From: DATGLG01 sp035294245
GTDB lineage: Bacteria; Pseudomonadota; Alphaproteobacteria; JACZXZ01
Length of the DNA stretch: 64,000 nt
Assembly: GCA_035294245.1 (NCBI GenBank)
Contig: DATGLG010000043.1
Coordinates: 1 to 64,000 of the forward strand
Direction of reading: 5' to 3'
Positions 15,449 to 24,400 of the stretch are shown in pieces. How positions within the stretch are numbered: the stretch's first letter is position 1; each line of letters starts with the position of its first letter. The notes below the pieces were generated by a model, which searched no databases, was not told the origin of the DNA, and saw only the letters and a program-made list of their open reading frames with translations. The position numbers and the translations under genes were made by a program.

Positions 15449-16624
15449 ATGATCCAGCCATGGGTGCGACTGATGGCGCGGCTCGGCGGCGGCCTGCTCG
15501 TCGCGGGCCTGCTCGCCTTCGGCGGCAACGCCGTCTCGGCGGCGGAGCCGATCAAGATCGGCTCGTTCCTCGCGGTGACGGGCCCGGCGTCCTTCTTGGG
15601 CGATCCGGAGAAGAAGACCCTCGAGCTCTATGCGGAGAAGATCAACAAGGAAGGCGGCGTCCTCGGCCGTCAGCTCCAGCTCGTCATCTATGATACCGGC
15701 GGCGACGCCAAGCAGGCGGCGACCTTCGCGCGCCGGCTGATCGAGGAGGACAAGGTCGATTTCCTCATCGGCGGCAGCACGACGGGGGACACCATGGCGG
15801 CTGTACCCCTCGTCGAGCGCGTCGGCATTCCCTTCATCTCCATGGGCGGCGCCTCGGTCATCGTCGAGCCGGTGAAGAAATGGGTGTTCAAGACACCCCA
15901 TCCCGACCGCGTCGCCGTCGAGAAAGTCTATGCCGACATGAAGAAGAACGGCCTTGCCAAGGTGGGGCTCATCGCCGGCAATGGCGGCTTCGACAAGTCC
16001 TGCATGGCCAATGCGAGCGACCCGAAGCTGCTCGCCCAATACGGCCTCACCATTGTGGCGAGCGAAACCTATAGCGAGGGCGACAAGGACATGACGCCCC
16101 AGCTCACCAAGATCAAGAACGCGCCGGGATTGCAGGCGGTGCTGTTCTGCGGCTTCGGCGCGGCCTCGGTGATCGTGACCAAGAACTATCGCCAGCTCGG
16201 CATCAAGGCGCAGCTCTATCACAATCACGGCTCGGGCTCGAAGCAGTTCATCGAGGGGGCTGGGGATGCCGCCAACGGCGTGAAGCTGCCGGCGGCGGCC
16301 CTCCTCGTCGCGGCGCAACTCCCCGACAGCGATCCCCAGAAGGCGCCCGGCCTCGCCTATACCAAGGCCTACACCGAGCGCTATCACGAGCCGATCGCCA
16401 CCTTCGGCGGCCATGCCTATGACGCGCTCACCATCCTGGTCAACGCGATCAAGCGCGCGGGCTCGACCGACCGCGCCAAGGTGCGCGATGCGATCGAGAG
16501 CACCAAGAACTATATCGGGGTCGACGGCATCTACAATATGACGCCCCAGGACCATTGCGGCCTCGATCTTGCCTCACTCAAGATGATCGAGGTCGAGAAC
16601 GGCAATTGGAAATACCTCTACTGA
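15449..16624 (+). CDS. Liv-type ABC transporter, periplasmic substrate-binding protein
   Basis: 391 residues. A signal peptide (hydrophobic stretch LLVAGLLAFGGNAVSAA) is followed by a type I periplasmic-binding fold: PIKIGSFLAVTGPASFLGDP, QLVIYDTGGDAKQAATFARRLI, DFLIGGSTTGDT, FISMGGASVI, and FGGHAYDALTILVNAI. These features fit branched-chain amino acid or related solute receptors. GGGAGG lies eight bases before the ATG at 15449. The permease and ATPase genes follow 265 bp downstream, giving a full importer. The solute may be an amide, aromatic acid or amino acid; specificity cannot be read off. Confidence 0.93.
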   Translation: MIQPWVRLMARLGGGLLVAGLLAFGGNAVSAAEPIKIGSFLAVTGPASFLGDPEKKTLELYAEKINKEGGVLGRQLQLVIYDTGGDAKQAATFARRLIEEDKVDFLIGGSTTGDTMAAVPLVERVGIPFISMGGASVIVEPVKKWVFKTPHPDRVAVEKVYADMKKNGLAKVGLIAGNGGFDKSCMANASDPKLLAQYGLTIVASETYSEGDKDMTPQLTKIKNAPGLQAVLFCGFGAASVIVTKNYRQLGIKAQLYHNHGSGSKQFIEGAGDAANGVKLPAAALLVAAQLPDSDPQKAPGLAYTKAYTERYHEPIATFGGHAYDALTILVNAIKRAGSTDRAKVRDAIESTKNYIGVDGIYNMTPQDHCGLDLASLKMIEVENGNWKYLY

Positions 16625-16671
16625 ACATGCCGAGCAGCTTGCGTTTAGATTGAATCGCAATCGCTACATCG

Positions 16672-16699
16672 TCATTCCCGCGAATGCGGGAATCCAGCG
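16672..16699. repeat. Dispersed intergenic hairpin repeat
   Basis: ATTCCCGC-GAAT-GCGGGAAT (16674-16693) followed by CCAG is the very common intergenic repeat of many proteobacteria. It lies in the 265-bp gap between the receptor gene and the permease genes of the Liv cluster and may protect the receptor mRNA 3' end or partly terminate transcription. A degenerate relative lies at about 26004-26046. Confidence 0.7.
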
Positions 16700-16889
16700 G
16701 GCCTGGACCCCCGCTTTGCGCAGGGGTGACGAGCGGAGCGTTTTGACTTTCGCGAAGCGTGTTCTGACCCATCGGAATGGGAGGACGGCTCAAGGGCTCT
16801 TCCGTTCGGGCGGGAGGGCCCTCGCCATCTGAGGGCGCAATCTCGCGGCCGTCGGGGCCGATCGAGGCAGCGCCTCAGGAGAGGGGATC

Positions 16890-17762
16890 GTGGCCGAGTT
16901 TCTGCAATTCGTCTTCTCCGGCGTCACTGTCGGCGCGATCTACGCCCTCGTCGGGCTCGGCTTCGCGATCATCTACAATGCCAGTCAGGTGATCAATTTC
17001 GCCCAGGGCGAGTTCGTCATGATCGGCGGGCTCACCACGGCGGTTCTGACGGCCCAGGGCGTGCCGCTGCCGGCCTCCGCCGCCGTCGCGGTCGCCGCCG
17101 CCATCCTCGCCGGGCTGGCACTCGAGAAGCTCGCGGTCGAGCAGGCGCGCGGCGCCTCCGTCGTGACGCTCATCATCATCACCATCGGCGCCTCGATCTT
17201 CCTGCGTGGGCTGGCGCAGGTGGTGTTCGGGCGGAACTACCATCCGCTGCGTGCCTTCTCCGGCGATCAGCCGATCAATATTGCGGGCGCCACCATCGTG
17301 CCCCAGACGCTCTGGGTGCTCGGCTCGACCCTTGTCATCGTGCTGGCGCTCTGGTGGTTCTTCGGCCGCACGCTCATGGGGAAGGCGGTGCTGGCGACCT
17401 CCTACAACCGCCTCGCGGCCCAGCTCGTCGGCATCGACACACGCGCGACCTTGCTGCTGAGCTTCGGCCTCTCGGCCGCGCTTGGCGCCCTCGGCGGCAT
17501 CCTCATCACGCCGATCTCGCTCACCTCCTATGATTCGGGCGTGATGCTCGGGCTCAAGGGCTTCGCCGCCGCCATCCTCGGCGGCATGGGAAGCAGCTTT
17601 GGCGCCGTGCTCGGCGGACTCCTCCTCGGCGTCATCGAGGCCCTCGGCGCCGGCTATGTCTCTTCCGCCTACAAGGACGCCATCGCCTTCATCCTCCTCC
17701 TCCTCGTGCTCGTCCTGCGGCCCCAGGGGCTCCTCGGCCGCGGCGGCATCGAGCGCGTATGA
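16890..17762 (+). CDS. Liv-type ABC transporter, membrane permease (LivH type)
   Basis: 290 residues, about eight transmembrane helices, with the LivH signatures GAIYALVGLGFAIIYNAS-QVINFAQGEFVMIGG and the C-terminal GLKGFAAAILGGMGSSFGAVLGG. Start is GTG behind AGGAGAGGGG. It forms the inner-membrane channel together with the LivM-type partner whose ATG overlaps its stop (ATGA at 17759-17762). Confidence 0.94.
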   Translation: MAEFLQFVFSGVTVGAIYALVGLGFAIIYNASQVINFAQGEFVMIGGLTTAVLTAQGVPLPASAAVAVAAAILAGLALEKLAVEQARGASVVTLIIITIGASIFLRGLAQVVFGRNYHPLRAFSGDQPINIAGATIVPQTLWVLGSTLVIVLALWWFFGRTLMGKAVLATSYNRLAAQLVGIDTRATLLLSFGLSAALGALGGILITPISLTSYDSGVMLGLKGFAAAILGGMGSSFGAVLGGLLLGVIEALGAGYVSSAYKDAIAFILLLLVLVLRPQGLLGRGGIERV

Positions 17763-18760
17763 GCGGGCAGGCGAAGGACGCGCCGACGATGTCGCCGGCA
17801 CGACACGGCCGTGAGGGCGCTGCCCCCGCCTTCGCGCGCTATCGCGGCTTGGCACTCCTCGTCATCGTCGTTGTGGTGCTGCCCTGGCTGCTCCCCAACG
17901 ACTTCTTCTTCAACGTGACGATCCTCATCGGCATCAACGCCATCGTCTGCGTCGGACTCAACATTCTCGTCGGCTATGCCGGTCAGATCAGCCTCGGCCA
18001 TGCCGGCTTCTTCGGCCTCGGCGCCTATGCCTCGGCTATTCTCACCGCGCGCCTCGGCTGGTCGCCCCTCGTCGCGACGCCGATCGGCGCCGTGCTTGTC
18101 GGGCTGCTCGCTTTCCTGGTCGCGCGCCCGATCCTTCGCCTCAAGGGGCATTACCTCGCCATGGCGACCCTCGGCATGGGTATCATCATCGCGATCGTGC
18201 TGGTGCAGGAGGTGAAGCTCACCGGCGGGCCGGACGGGATGGATGTGCCGCCCCTGCGTCTCTTCGGCGCCGATATCTATAGCGGAAAAATCTGGTACGG
18301 CATCGTCGCGGCATTTCTCGTTCTCGCCGTCTGGCTCGCGCTCAATCTCGTCGATTCGCCCTTCGGGCGCGCGCTGCGCGGCCTGCACGGCTCGGAGGTG
18401 GCGGCCGCGGCGATGGCCGTCGATACGGCACGTGCCAAGACCCTCGCCTTCGTCATCTCGGCCCTCTTCGCCAGCGTCGCCGGCAGCCTCTATGCCTATT
18501 ACAGCGGCTTTCTCACGCCGGCCGAGGGGCAGTTCCTGCGCTCGATCCAGTTCGTCACCATGGTCGTGCTCGGCGGCATGGCCTCGACCTATGGCGCCGT
18601 CGTGGGTGCGGCCATTCTCACCCTGCTGCCCCAGGCGCTCACGATCTTTCACGATTACGAGCAGATGGTGCTCGGCCTCATCCTCATGCTCACCATGATC
18701 TTCATGCCGAAGGGCCTGGTGCCGAGCCTGGCGGCGCTGCTGCGGCGGAGGCGGGAATGA
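17759..18760 (+). CDS. Liv-type ABC transporter, membrane permease (LivM type)
   Basis: 333 residues. After a hydrophilic N-terminal tail of about 30 residues come about nine transmembrane helices including the LivM signatures GYAGQISLGHAGFFGLGAYASA, RLKGHYLAMATLGMG and TMVVLGGMASTYGAVVGA. It pairs with the LivH-type permease in the inner membrane. Four-base ATGA overlaps on both sides show tight translational coupling within the operon. Confidence 0.94.
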   Translation: MSGQAKDAPTMSPARHGREGAAPAFARYRGLALLVIVVVVLPWLLPNDFFFNVTILIGINAIVCVGLNILVGYAGQISLGHAGFFGLGAYASAILTARLGWSPLVATPIGAVLVGLLAFLVARPILRLKGHYLAMATLGMGIIIAIVLVQEVKLTGGPDGMDVPPLRLFGADIYSGKIWYGIVAAFLVLAVWLALNLVDSPFGRALRGLHGSEVAAAAMAVDTARAKTLAFVISALFASVAGSLYAYYSGFLTPAEGQFLRSIQFVTMVVLGGMASTYGAVVGAAILTLLPQALTIFHDYEQMVLGLILMLTMIFMPKGLVPSLAALLRRRRE

Positions 18761-19545
18761 GCCTGCTCCACGTCGAGGGGCTCAGCCGCAGCTTCGGTGG
18801 CTTACGCGCCGTCGACGATCTCAGTTTTGCGGTCGAGCCCGGCCGCATCCATTCGGTGATCGGGCCGAACGGCGCGGGCAAGACGACCCTCTTCAACCTC
18901 ATCACCGGCATCTACCGCCCGACGCGCGGGCGCATCTTCTTCGACGGCGAGGAGGTGACGGGACTGTCGCCCGCGGCGCGGGCGCGACGCGGCATGGCGC
19001 GCACCTTCCAGAACCTCCAGGTCTTCTTCAACATGACGGCGCGCGAGAATGTGATGGTCGGCGCGCACCGCCATCTCGACGGGCGCGTGCTGCCGGCGCT
19101 GCTGCGCTTCCCGAAGATCGCGCGCGGCGACCGGGCGGCGCGCCGGGCGGCGGCGGAGCTCCTCGATTTCGTCGGCCTCGCCGCCCTCGCCGATGCGCCG
19201 GCGGAAGGGCTTCCCTATGGCGCCCTCAAGCGCCTGGAGATCGCCAGGGCACTCGCATCGCGGCCGAAGCTCCTCCTCCTCGACGAGCCGGCGGCGGGGC
19301 TCAATGCGGTCGAGACCAAAGCGGTCGACGCGCTCATCCTCCGCATCGCCGCAGAGGGCATCACCGTCCTCCTCGTCGAGCACGACATGAAGCTGGTGAT
19401 GGGCGTCTCCGATCACGTCCTCGTCCTCAATTACGGCCGCAAGCTCGCCGAGGGGCCCGTCGCGATGGTGCGCGCTGATCCCGCGGTGATCGCCGCCTAT
19501 CTCGGCGCCGGTGCTGCGAGCGCTGCCCCCGGAGGGCGTGCCTGA
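18757..19545 (+). CDS. Liv-type ABC transporter, ATP-binding protein (LivG type)
   Basis: 262 residues with Walker A GPNGAGKTT (about 43-51), the LivG-type ARTFQNLQVF Q-loop, an unusual signature segment GLPYGALKRLEIARALA in place of LSGGQ, and Walker B LLLLDEPAAGLN with the switch histidine in LLVEHDMKLVM. The divergent signature helix (YGALKRLE) is typical of LivG proteins. It powers import together with the LivF-type ATPase downstream. Confidence 0.95.
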   Translation: MSLLHVEGLSRSFGGLRAVDDLSFAVEPGRIHSVIGPNGAGKTTLFNLITGIYRPTRGRIFFDGEEVTGLSPAARARRGMARTFQNLQVFFNMTARENVMVGAHRHLDGRVLPALLRFPKIARGDRAARRAAAELLDFVGLAALADAPAEGLPYGALKRLEIARALASRPKLLLLDEPAAGLNAVETKAVDALILRIAAEGITVLLVEHDMKLVMGVSDHVLVLNYGRKLAEGPVAMVRADPAVIAAYLGAGAASAAPGGRA

Positions 19546-20249
19546 TGCTGCTCGAGGTCGAGGATCTCGCCAGCCATTACGGTCGCATCCAGGCACTGCG
19601 CGGCGTCTCGCTTGCGGTTGCGGAAGGCGAGCTGGTGGCGCTCGTCGGCGCGAACGGTGCCGGCAAGACGACGCTGCTGCGCGTGCTCTCGGGCGTGCAG
19701 CCGGCGAGCGCCGGCTCCGTCCGCTTCGACGGGCGCGACATCACGCAGGCACCACCCCATGCGCGGGTCGGGCTCGGCATCGTCCAGGTCCCCGAGGGCC
19801 GCCAGGTCTTTGCACCTCTCTCGATCGAGGACAATCTGCGCCTCGGCGCCTATCGGCGGGAGCGGGCAGAGGCGGAGGCGCTGCTCGCCGAGGTCTATAG
19901 GCGCTTCCCGGTCCTGGCCGAGCGGCGCGGCCAGCCCGCGGGCCATCTCTCGGGTGGGCAGCAGCAGATGCTGGCGATCGGCCGCGCGCTGATGGCACGG
20001 CCGCGCTGCCTTCTCCTCGACGAGCCGAGCATGGGGCTTGCCCCATTGATCGTGGAGGAGATTTTCACCACCATTCGGAGGCTCAAGGAGACGGGAACGA
20101 CGGTCCTTCTCGTCGAGCAGAACGCCTATGGCGCGCTTGCGATCGCCGACCGCGGCTATGTGATGGAGACGGGCACCCTCGTGCTCGCCGATACGGGGGC
20201 GGCGCTGCTCGCCAATGAGCGGGTGAAGACGGCCTATCTCGGGCTGTGA
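19545..20249 (+). CDS. Liv-type ABC transporter, ATP-binding protein (LivF type)
   Basis: 234 residues with Walker A GANGAGKTT, Q-loop region LGIVQVPEGRQVF, signature LSGGQQQMLAIGRAL, Walker B CLLLDEPSMGLAP and LLVEQNAYGAL as the switch region; all are typical for LivF. The ATG shares one base with the preceding stop (TGATG). It is the last gene of the five-gene importer. Confidence 0.95.
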   Translation: MLLEVEDLASHYGRIQALRGVSLAVAEGELVALVGANGAGKTTLLRVLSGVQPASAGSVRFDGRDITQAPPHARVGLGIVQVPEGRQVFAPLSIEDNLRLGAYRRERAEAEALLAEVYRRFPVLAERRGQPAGHLSGGQQQMLAIGRALMARPRCLLLDEPSMGLAPLIVEEIFTTIRRLKETGTTVLLVEQNAYGALAIADRGYVMETGTLVLADTGAALLANERVKTAYLGL

Positions 20250-20311
20250 GCGGCGCCGGCGATGCGAGCATCGATGCGCCGCCGAGGAACGGAAGGGAAA
20301 GGAGTTCGACC

Positions 20312-21262
20312 ATGGCCAAGACTTTCGCCTCCCAGGGCGACCTCAAGGAGCAGAAGGTCCGCTTCGACAAGCTCGCCGAGGGCGTCTACGCCTATACCGC
20401 CGAGGGCGATCCCAATGCCGGCGTGGTGGTGGGCGAGGACGGCGTCATGGTGATCGAGGCTCTCGCCACGCCGTTCCAGGCCAAGCGATTGTTGCGCTGT
20501 ATCCGCGGCGTCACGGCGAAGCCGGTCAAGTACCTGGTGCTCAGCCACTATCATGCCGTGCGCGTGCTCGGCGCTTCCGCCTACAAGGCGAAGGAGATCA
20601 TCGCGAGCCGCGGCACCTATGAGCTCATCAAGGAGCGCGGCGCCCAGGACTTCAAGTCCGAGGCTCAGCGCTTCCCGCGGCTCTTCCAGAAGATCGACAC
20701 GGTCCCCGGCCTGACCTGGCCCACGATCACCTTCGACACGGGGATGACCGTCCATCTCGGCAAGCGCGAGATTCGCGTCATGCATCTCGGCCGCGGTCAC
20801 ACCAAGGGCGACACGGTCGTCTGGCTGCCCAAGGAGAAGGTGCTGTTCTCGGGCGACCTCATCGAGCGGCACGCCGCCCCCTATTGCGGTGACGCCTATC
20901 TGACCGAATGGCCCGAGACCCTCGAGAAGGTGCGGGCGCTCGGGGCGCGCAAGGCGGTCCCGGGCCGCGGGCCCGCGCTCAAATCGTCGGCCGAGGTCAA
21001 TGCCGGGATCGACGGCACCCAGGCCTTCCTGCGCACCCTCGTGGGCGCGGTGCGCGACGGCGCTGCGGCACAGGAGCCGCTCAAGGCGGTGTTCGATCGC
21101 ACCTATGCGACCTTGCAGCCGAAATACGGCGACTGGGCGATCTTCGAGCACTGCATCCCCTTCAATGTCAGCCGCGCCTATGACGAGATGAGCGGCATCG
21201 CCGATCCGCGCATCTGGACCGCGAAGCGCGATCTCGAAATGTGGAAGGCATTGCAGGGCTGA
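20312..21262 (+). CDS. Metallo-beta-lactamase-fold hydrolase with an altered second metal site
   Basis: 316 residues. The fold is clear: N-terminal GVVVGEDGVMVIEALATPFQAKRL, LVLSHYHAVRVLGAS, GRGHTKGDTVVWLP and VLFSGDL. In the HxHxDH motif the first two histidines are present (H79, H81) and H163 and D182 are kept, but the Asp-His pair is V83-R84. The usual PGHG near the end of the domain is PGRG (R219). It may bind one metal only or act on a different chemistry. ATG 20312 follows GGAAAGGAG. It starts 62 bp after the Liv ATPase, so it may share that transcript and process an imported solute. Confidence 0.82.
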   Translation: MAKTFASQGDLKEQKVRFDKLAEGVYAYTAEGDPNAGVVVGEDGVMVIEALATPFQAKRLLRCIRGVTAKPVKYLVLSHYHAVRVLGASAYKAKEIIASRGTYELIKERGAQDFKSEAQRFPRLFQKIDTVPGLTWPTITFDTGMTVHLGKREIRVMHLGRGHTKGDTVVWLPKEKVLFSGDLIERHAAPYCGDAYLTEWPETLEKVRALGARKAVPGRGPALKSSAEVNAGIDGTQAFLRTLVGAVRDGAAAQEPLKAVFDRTYATLQPKYGDWAIFEHCIPFNVSRAYDEMSGIADPRIWTAKRDLEMWKALQG

Positions 21263-21313
21263 AACCGTCCGCTCTGCGCCGCAAGCGCCGCATCCTCAAC
21301 ACCCGGAGGCTTT

Positions 21314-21790
21314 ATGGCTGGTTTCCCCCTCATCGGCGCCTGCTTCTGCGGCGCCGTCGCCTATCGGCTCGAGACGGCGCCGATGTTCGTCCATTGCTGC
21401 CATTGCAGGGATTGCCAGCGCCAGACCGGCAGCGCCTTCGTCATCAACGCGCTGATCGAGGCCGATCGCCTTACGCTCCTGCGCGGCATGCCGGAGCCCG
21501 TTGCCATGGCAACCGATAGCGGCCGCCCGCACGAGATCTATCGCTGTCCCGGCTGCAAGACGGCGCTCTGGAGCGATTACGGCCGCCGCCGCGTGATGCT
21601 CTTCCTGCGCGTGGGCACCCTCGACGATCCCGCGGCGCTGCCGCCGGACGTGCACATCTTCACCCGCTCGAAGCTGCCCTGGGTCAGCCTGCCGCCTGGC
21701 GTTCCGGCCTTCGAGGTCTATTACGAGATGGCCAAGCTCTGGCCGGCCGAGAGCCTCGCGCGCCGCCGCGCGATCTTGGGCGATGGGTGA
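21314..21790 (+). CDS. GFA/CENP-V family zinc-binding protein
   Basis: 158 residues with the GFA pattern of zinc cysteines: GACFCGAVAYRLE, then HCCHCRDCQRQTGSAF, then YRCPGCKTALWSDYG. The family includes glutathione-dependent formaldehyde-activating enzyme homologues, but most members, probably including this one, are of unknown activity. It begins 51 bp after the MBL-fold gene behind a GGAGG-like site (CCCGGAGGC), so it may belong to the same transcript. Confidence 0.9.
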   Translation: MAGFPLIGACFCGAVAYRLETAPMFVHCCHCRDCQRQTGSAFVINALIEADRLTLLRGMPEPVAMATDSGRPHEIYRCPGCKTALWSDYGRRRVMLFLRVGTLDDPAALPPDVHIFTRSKLPWVSLPPGVPAFEVYYEMAKLWPAESLARRRAILGDG

Positions 21791-21830
21791 GGCGGGAAGG
21801 GCGTCGCAACGTGCTCCGCCTGCTGTCGAC

Positions 21831-22391
21831 TTATTCGCCGCTCTCGGCTTTCTTCTTGCGGTAATGCTCTCTGATGAGCGGCACAACGGAAGGGTGGGGG
21901 TGGTAGGCTAGCCACTTGCCGATATCGCTTACGCGACCGTCTTCCTTCTCGATCGACAGAAAGAAAGCCGCCGGTCCATCGATCTTGCGATCGCGGTTGA
22001 AGCTGCCTTCCACGCGCCAGTAGCCGCCCTTGTCAATGGCCAGAAGCGGCCTTTGGCGTGCAATCTCCTTCTCGCCGTAATGTGCTTCGCACAGTACTTC
22101 ACCGATCTTCACCGCCAGATCGGCATCGAAAACGATATCGCCGCTATCCGTTACGCGGCCGTTGCTTCTCGCGATCAAAACACCGAAGCCCTTGGACCGT
22201 CTGGCCTTGACCTCGCCACGACCACTGCTTTCCACGCGCCAATAGCCGTCTTTTTCGACGACGGATAACGGCTTCAAATGCTCGAGCTTGTCCTTCCCGC
22301 GCTGCGCTTCGCACAGCACTTCGCCGAGCTTCGCCGCCACATCGGCATTGAACACGACGCCGCCGTGACACGCCTGCACCATCGACAGCAT
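21831..22391 (-). CDS. Protein with two tandem NTF2-fold immunity-like domains
   Basis: 186 residues from the first ATG. Two homologous units of about 75 residues follow each other: GVVFNADVAAKLGEVLCEAQRG...DGYWRVESS, and DIVFDADLAVKIGEVLCEAHYGEKE...GGYWRVEGS...GRVSDIGKW. The pattern A-x-x-x-GE-V-x-x-x-x-YGE, K/RP, YWxVxG, I-E-K-x-D-G-x-V is that of the NTF2-fold immunity family (E. coli YbbC type), whose members neutralise polymorphic toxins. No toxin is adjacent. The frame stays open upstream through a proline-rich segment (PFEVQPPFDVPPGPGS) to a TTG at 22511, so the start is uncertain. Base composition is lower in GC than the neighbours, suggesting acquisition. Confidence 0.72.
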   Translation of the reverse strand: MLSMVQACHGGVVFNADVAAKLGEVLCEAQRGKDKLEHLKPLSVVEKDGYWRVESSGRGEVKARRSKGFGVLIARSNGRVTDSGDIVFDADLAVKIGEVLCEAHYGEKEIARQRPLLAIDKGGYWRVEGSFNRDRKIDGPAAFFLSIEKEDGRVSDIGKWLAYHPHPSVVPLIREHYRKKKAESGE

Positions 22392-22537
22392 GAATGAGCC
22401 GGGACCGGGAGGCACGTCAAAGGGCGGTTGGACCTCGAAGGGGGCTGCGTCTTGTCGGGCATCAGTCGGCTCGCCTGCAATCTCAGGTAGAATATACCAA
22501 TGAAATCTCAACGAGAAGGCATTTTCGAACAGAACGG

Positions 22538-23548
22538 CTAAGCCGCGAACCGCCGCCGGTATTCGAGGGGATTGACGCCGAGGCGGCGGAGGAAGGCGCG
22601 GCGCATGCGCTCCTCGTCGCCGAAGCCGCAGCGATGGGCGATGCGCTTGACGGGGGCGCGGGTCTCCTCGAGAGCGCGGCGGGCCGCCTCGACGCGCAGC
22701 ATCTCGACGCGACGCGCCGGCGTGGTGCCCGTCCGCGCTGCATAGACGCGGGCAAAGCTGCGCGGGCTCATGCCGGCGCGGGCGGCGAGGCGCTCGACGC
22801 GAAGATCGCCGGTGAGGTTCTCGGCCATCCAGGCATGGAGGGCGGCGAAGCGGCCCTCCGCGTCGGACTCCGCGGCGCGCATCTGCGCATCGAGGGGCGC
22901 GCTGAACTGGGCCTGTCCGCCCGGCCGCTTGAGGAAGACGACGAGCCGCCGCGCCACCTCCATGGCGAGACGCCGGCCGAGATCCGCCTCGATGAGCGCC
23001 AGCGCGAGGTCGATGCCGGCGGTAACACCCGCCGAGGTCCAGAGCTTGCCCTCGCGGATATAGATGGGATCGGGATCGACGCGCAGCGCGGGATGGCGCG
23101 CCTGGAGCCGCGCGGCCGAGCGCCAGTGGGTGGCGACGCGCCGGCCGTCGAGAAGCCCCGTCGCGGCGAGGAGGAAGGCGCCGGTGCAGACCGAGCAGGC
23201 CCGCCGCGCCTTCTGCGCTGCGCGCGCGATCCATGCGACGAGGGGGCCGTCCGCCGTCGCCGCATGGACGCCCGGGCCGCCGGCGATGATGAGCGTGTCG
23301 ATGGGCATCCGGCTGCGGCCGAGATCGGCAAGCCGCGTCGTCATCACGGAGAGCCCCGAGGCGGCGCGCACCAGCCCGCCCCGGCGCGAGGCGACGACGA
23401 GGCGATAGGCGGCCGCAGAATTTGTCTCCTCGGCGAGGATGTCGTTCGCCGTGGCGAAGGCCTGGAGCGGCCCCGCCACGTCGAGGAGGAGGGCGTCGTC
23501 ATAGGCGACGGTGACGACCAGTCGCGCGGGTGGGTTGGTGCGGGTCAT
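22538..23548 (-). CDS. GlxA-type AraC-family transcriptional regulator
   Basis: 336 residues. The N-terminal half is a DJ-1/PfpI (class I glutamine amidotransferase-like) domain with DVAGPLQAF, IIAGGPGVHAA and VCTGAFLLAATGLLDGRRVATHW. The C-terminal third is an AraC double helix-turn-helix (VERLAARAGMSPRSFARVYAARTG and RIAHRCGFGDEERMRRAFLRRLGVNPLEYRRRF). Such regulators often control catabolism of amino acid derivatives. It is divergent from the stand-alone DJ-1/PfpI gene 108 bp away, which it probably controls. Confidence 0.94.
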   Translation of the reverse strand: MTRTNPPARLVVTVAYDDALLLDVAGPLQAFATANDILAEETNSAAAYRLVVASRRGGLVRAASGLSVMTTRLADLGRSRMPIDTLIIAGGPGVHAATADGPLVAWIARAAQKARRACSVCTGAFLLAATGLLDGRRVATHWRSAARLQARHPALRVDPDPIYIREGKLWTSAGVTAGIDLALALIEADLGRRLAMEVARRLVVFLKRPGGQAQFSAPLDAQMRAAESDAEGRFAALHAWMAENLTGDLRVERLAARAGMSPRSFARVYAARTGTTPARRVEMLRVEAARRALEETRAPVKRIAHRCGFGDEERMRRAFLRRLGVNPLEYRRRFAA

Positions 23549-23656
23549 CGGGTCTCTTCATGCTTGGCAGAAAACGAGGGGATACTGACATATCTGCCAG
23601 CCGCCGTCACGCTTAAGATCGACCCGCTCGGATTCGCGCAAGAGAGGAGGACGCCA

Positions 23657-24388
23657 ATGGCGGAAACTGCGGCGCCGTCGCCGTTCCGGATCGGGCTGCT
23701 GCTCTTCCCCGATCTCACCCAGCTCGATCTCACCGGTCCTTACGAGGTCTTCGCCCGCATGCCGGGTGCCGAGGTCCATCTCGTCGCGAGGACGCTCGAT
23801 CCGGTGCGTTCCGACAAGGGGCTCACGATCCTGCCGACGGCGAGCTTCGCGAGCTGCCCGCGCCCTCTCGATCTCGTCTGCGTTCCCGGCGGTGGGGGGA
23901 TCAATGCCCTGCTCACGGATCGCGAGACCCTCGCCTTTCTGCGCGAGATCGCCGCCGGCGCGCGCTACGTTACCTCGGTCTGCACCGGCTCCCTGGTGCT
24001 GGGTGCGGCTGGCCTACTCCTCGGCGGACGGCGCGCGGCCTGCCACTGGATGTCGCGCGAGCTGCTGCGGGAATTCGGCGCCGAGCCTGTCGCCGAGCGC
24101 GTCGTCATCGACGGCGAGCTTATCACCGGCGGAGGTGTGACCGCCGGCATCGACTTCGCCCTCGCTATCGTGGCGGCGGTTGCCGGGCGCGACGCCGCCG
24201 AGGCCATCCAGCTCGCCATCGAATACGATCCGGCGCCGCCTTTCGCCGCGGGCTCGCCGGAGCGCGCGCGGCCGGCGATCACCGAGGCCGTCCGCCGCCG
24301 CGCCGCCGCGTCCCAGGCCAAGCGCGTCGCGCAGGTCAGCCGCGCCGCAGCGGCGCTGGACGGGATTTGGAGCGGCGACGCCGCGTGA
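23657..24388 (+). CDS. DJ-1/PfpI family protein, isonitrile hydratase-like
   Basis: 243 residues with the DJ-1/PfpI fold: IGLLLFPDLTQLDLTGPYEVFARMP, VPGGGGINALL and the nucleophile elbow SVCTGSLVLGAAGLLLGGRRAACHW with the expected catalytic cysteine. The pattern, including DLTGPYEVF and the C-terminal AIQLAIEYDPAPPF, matches isonitrile hydratase InhA and its many relatives. GAGAGGAGG precedes ATG 23657. It is divergent from the GlxA-type regulator. The natural substrate is unproven. Confidence 0.88.
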   Translation: MAETAAPSPFRIGLLLFPDLTQLDLTGPYEVFARMPGAEVHLVARTLDPVRSDKGLTILPTASFASCPRPLDLVCVPGGGGINALLTDRETLAFLREIAAGARYVTSVCTGSLVLGAAGLLLGGRRAACHWMSRELLREFGAEPVAERVVIDGELITGGGVTAGIDFALAIVAAVAGRDAAEAIQLAIEYDPAPPFAAGSPERARPAITEAVRRRAAASQAKRVAQVSRAAAALDGIWSGDAA

Positions 24389-24400
24389 CGGTGCCGGTGC

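Noticed and set aside
14399..16555. Open frame of 718 codons on the minus strand opposite mlaA and the Liv receptor gene
   Set aside because: It is antisense to two genes of clear family and shows no domain; typical shadow frame of GC-rich DNA.
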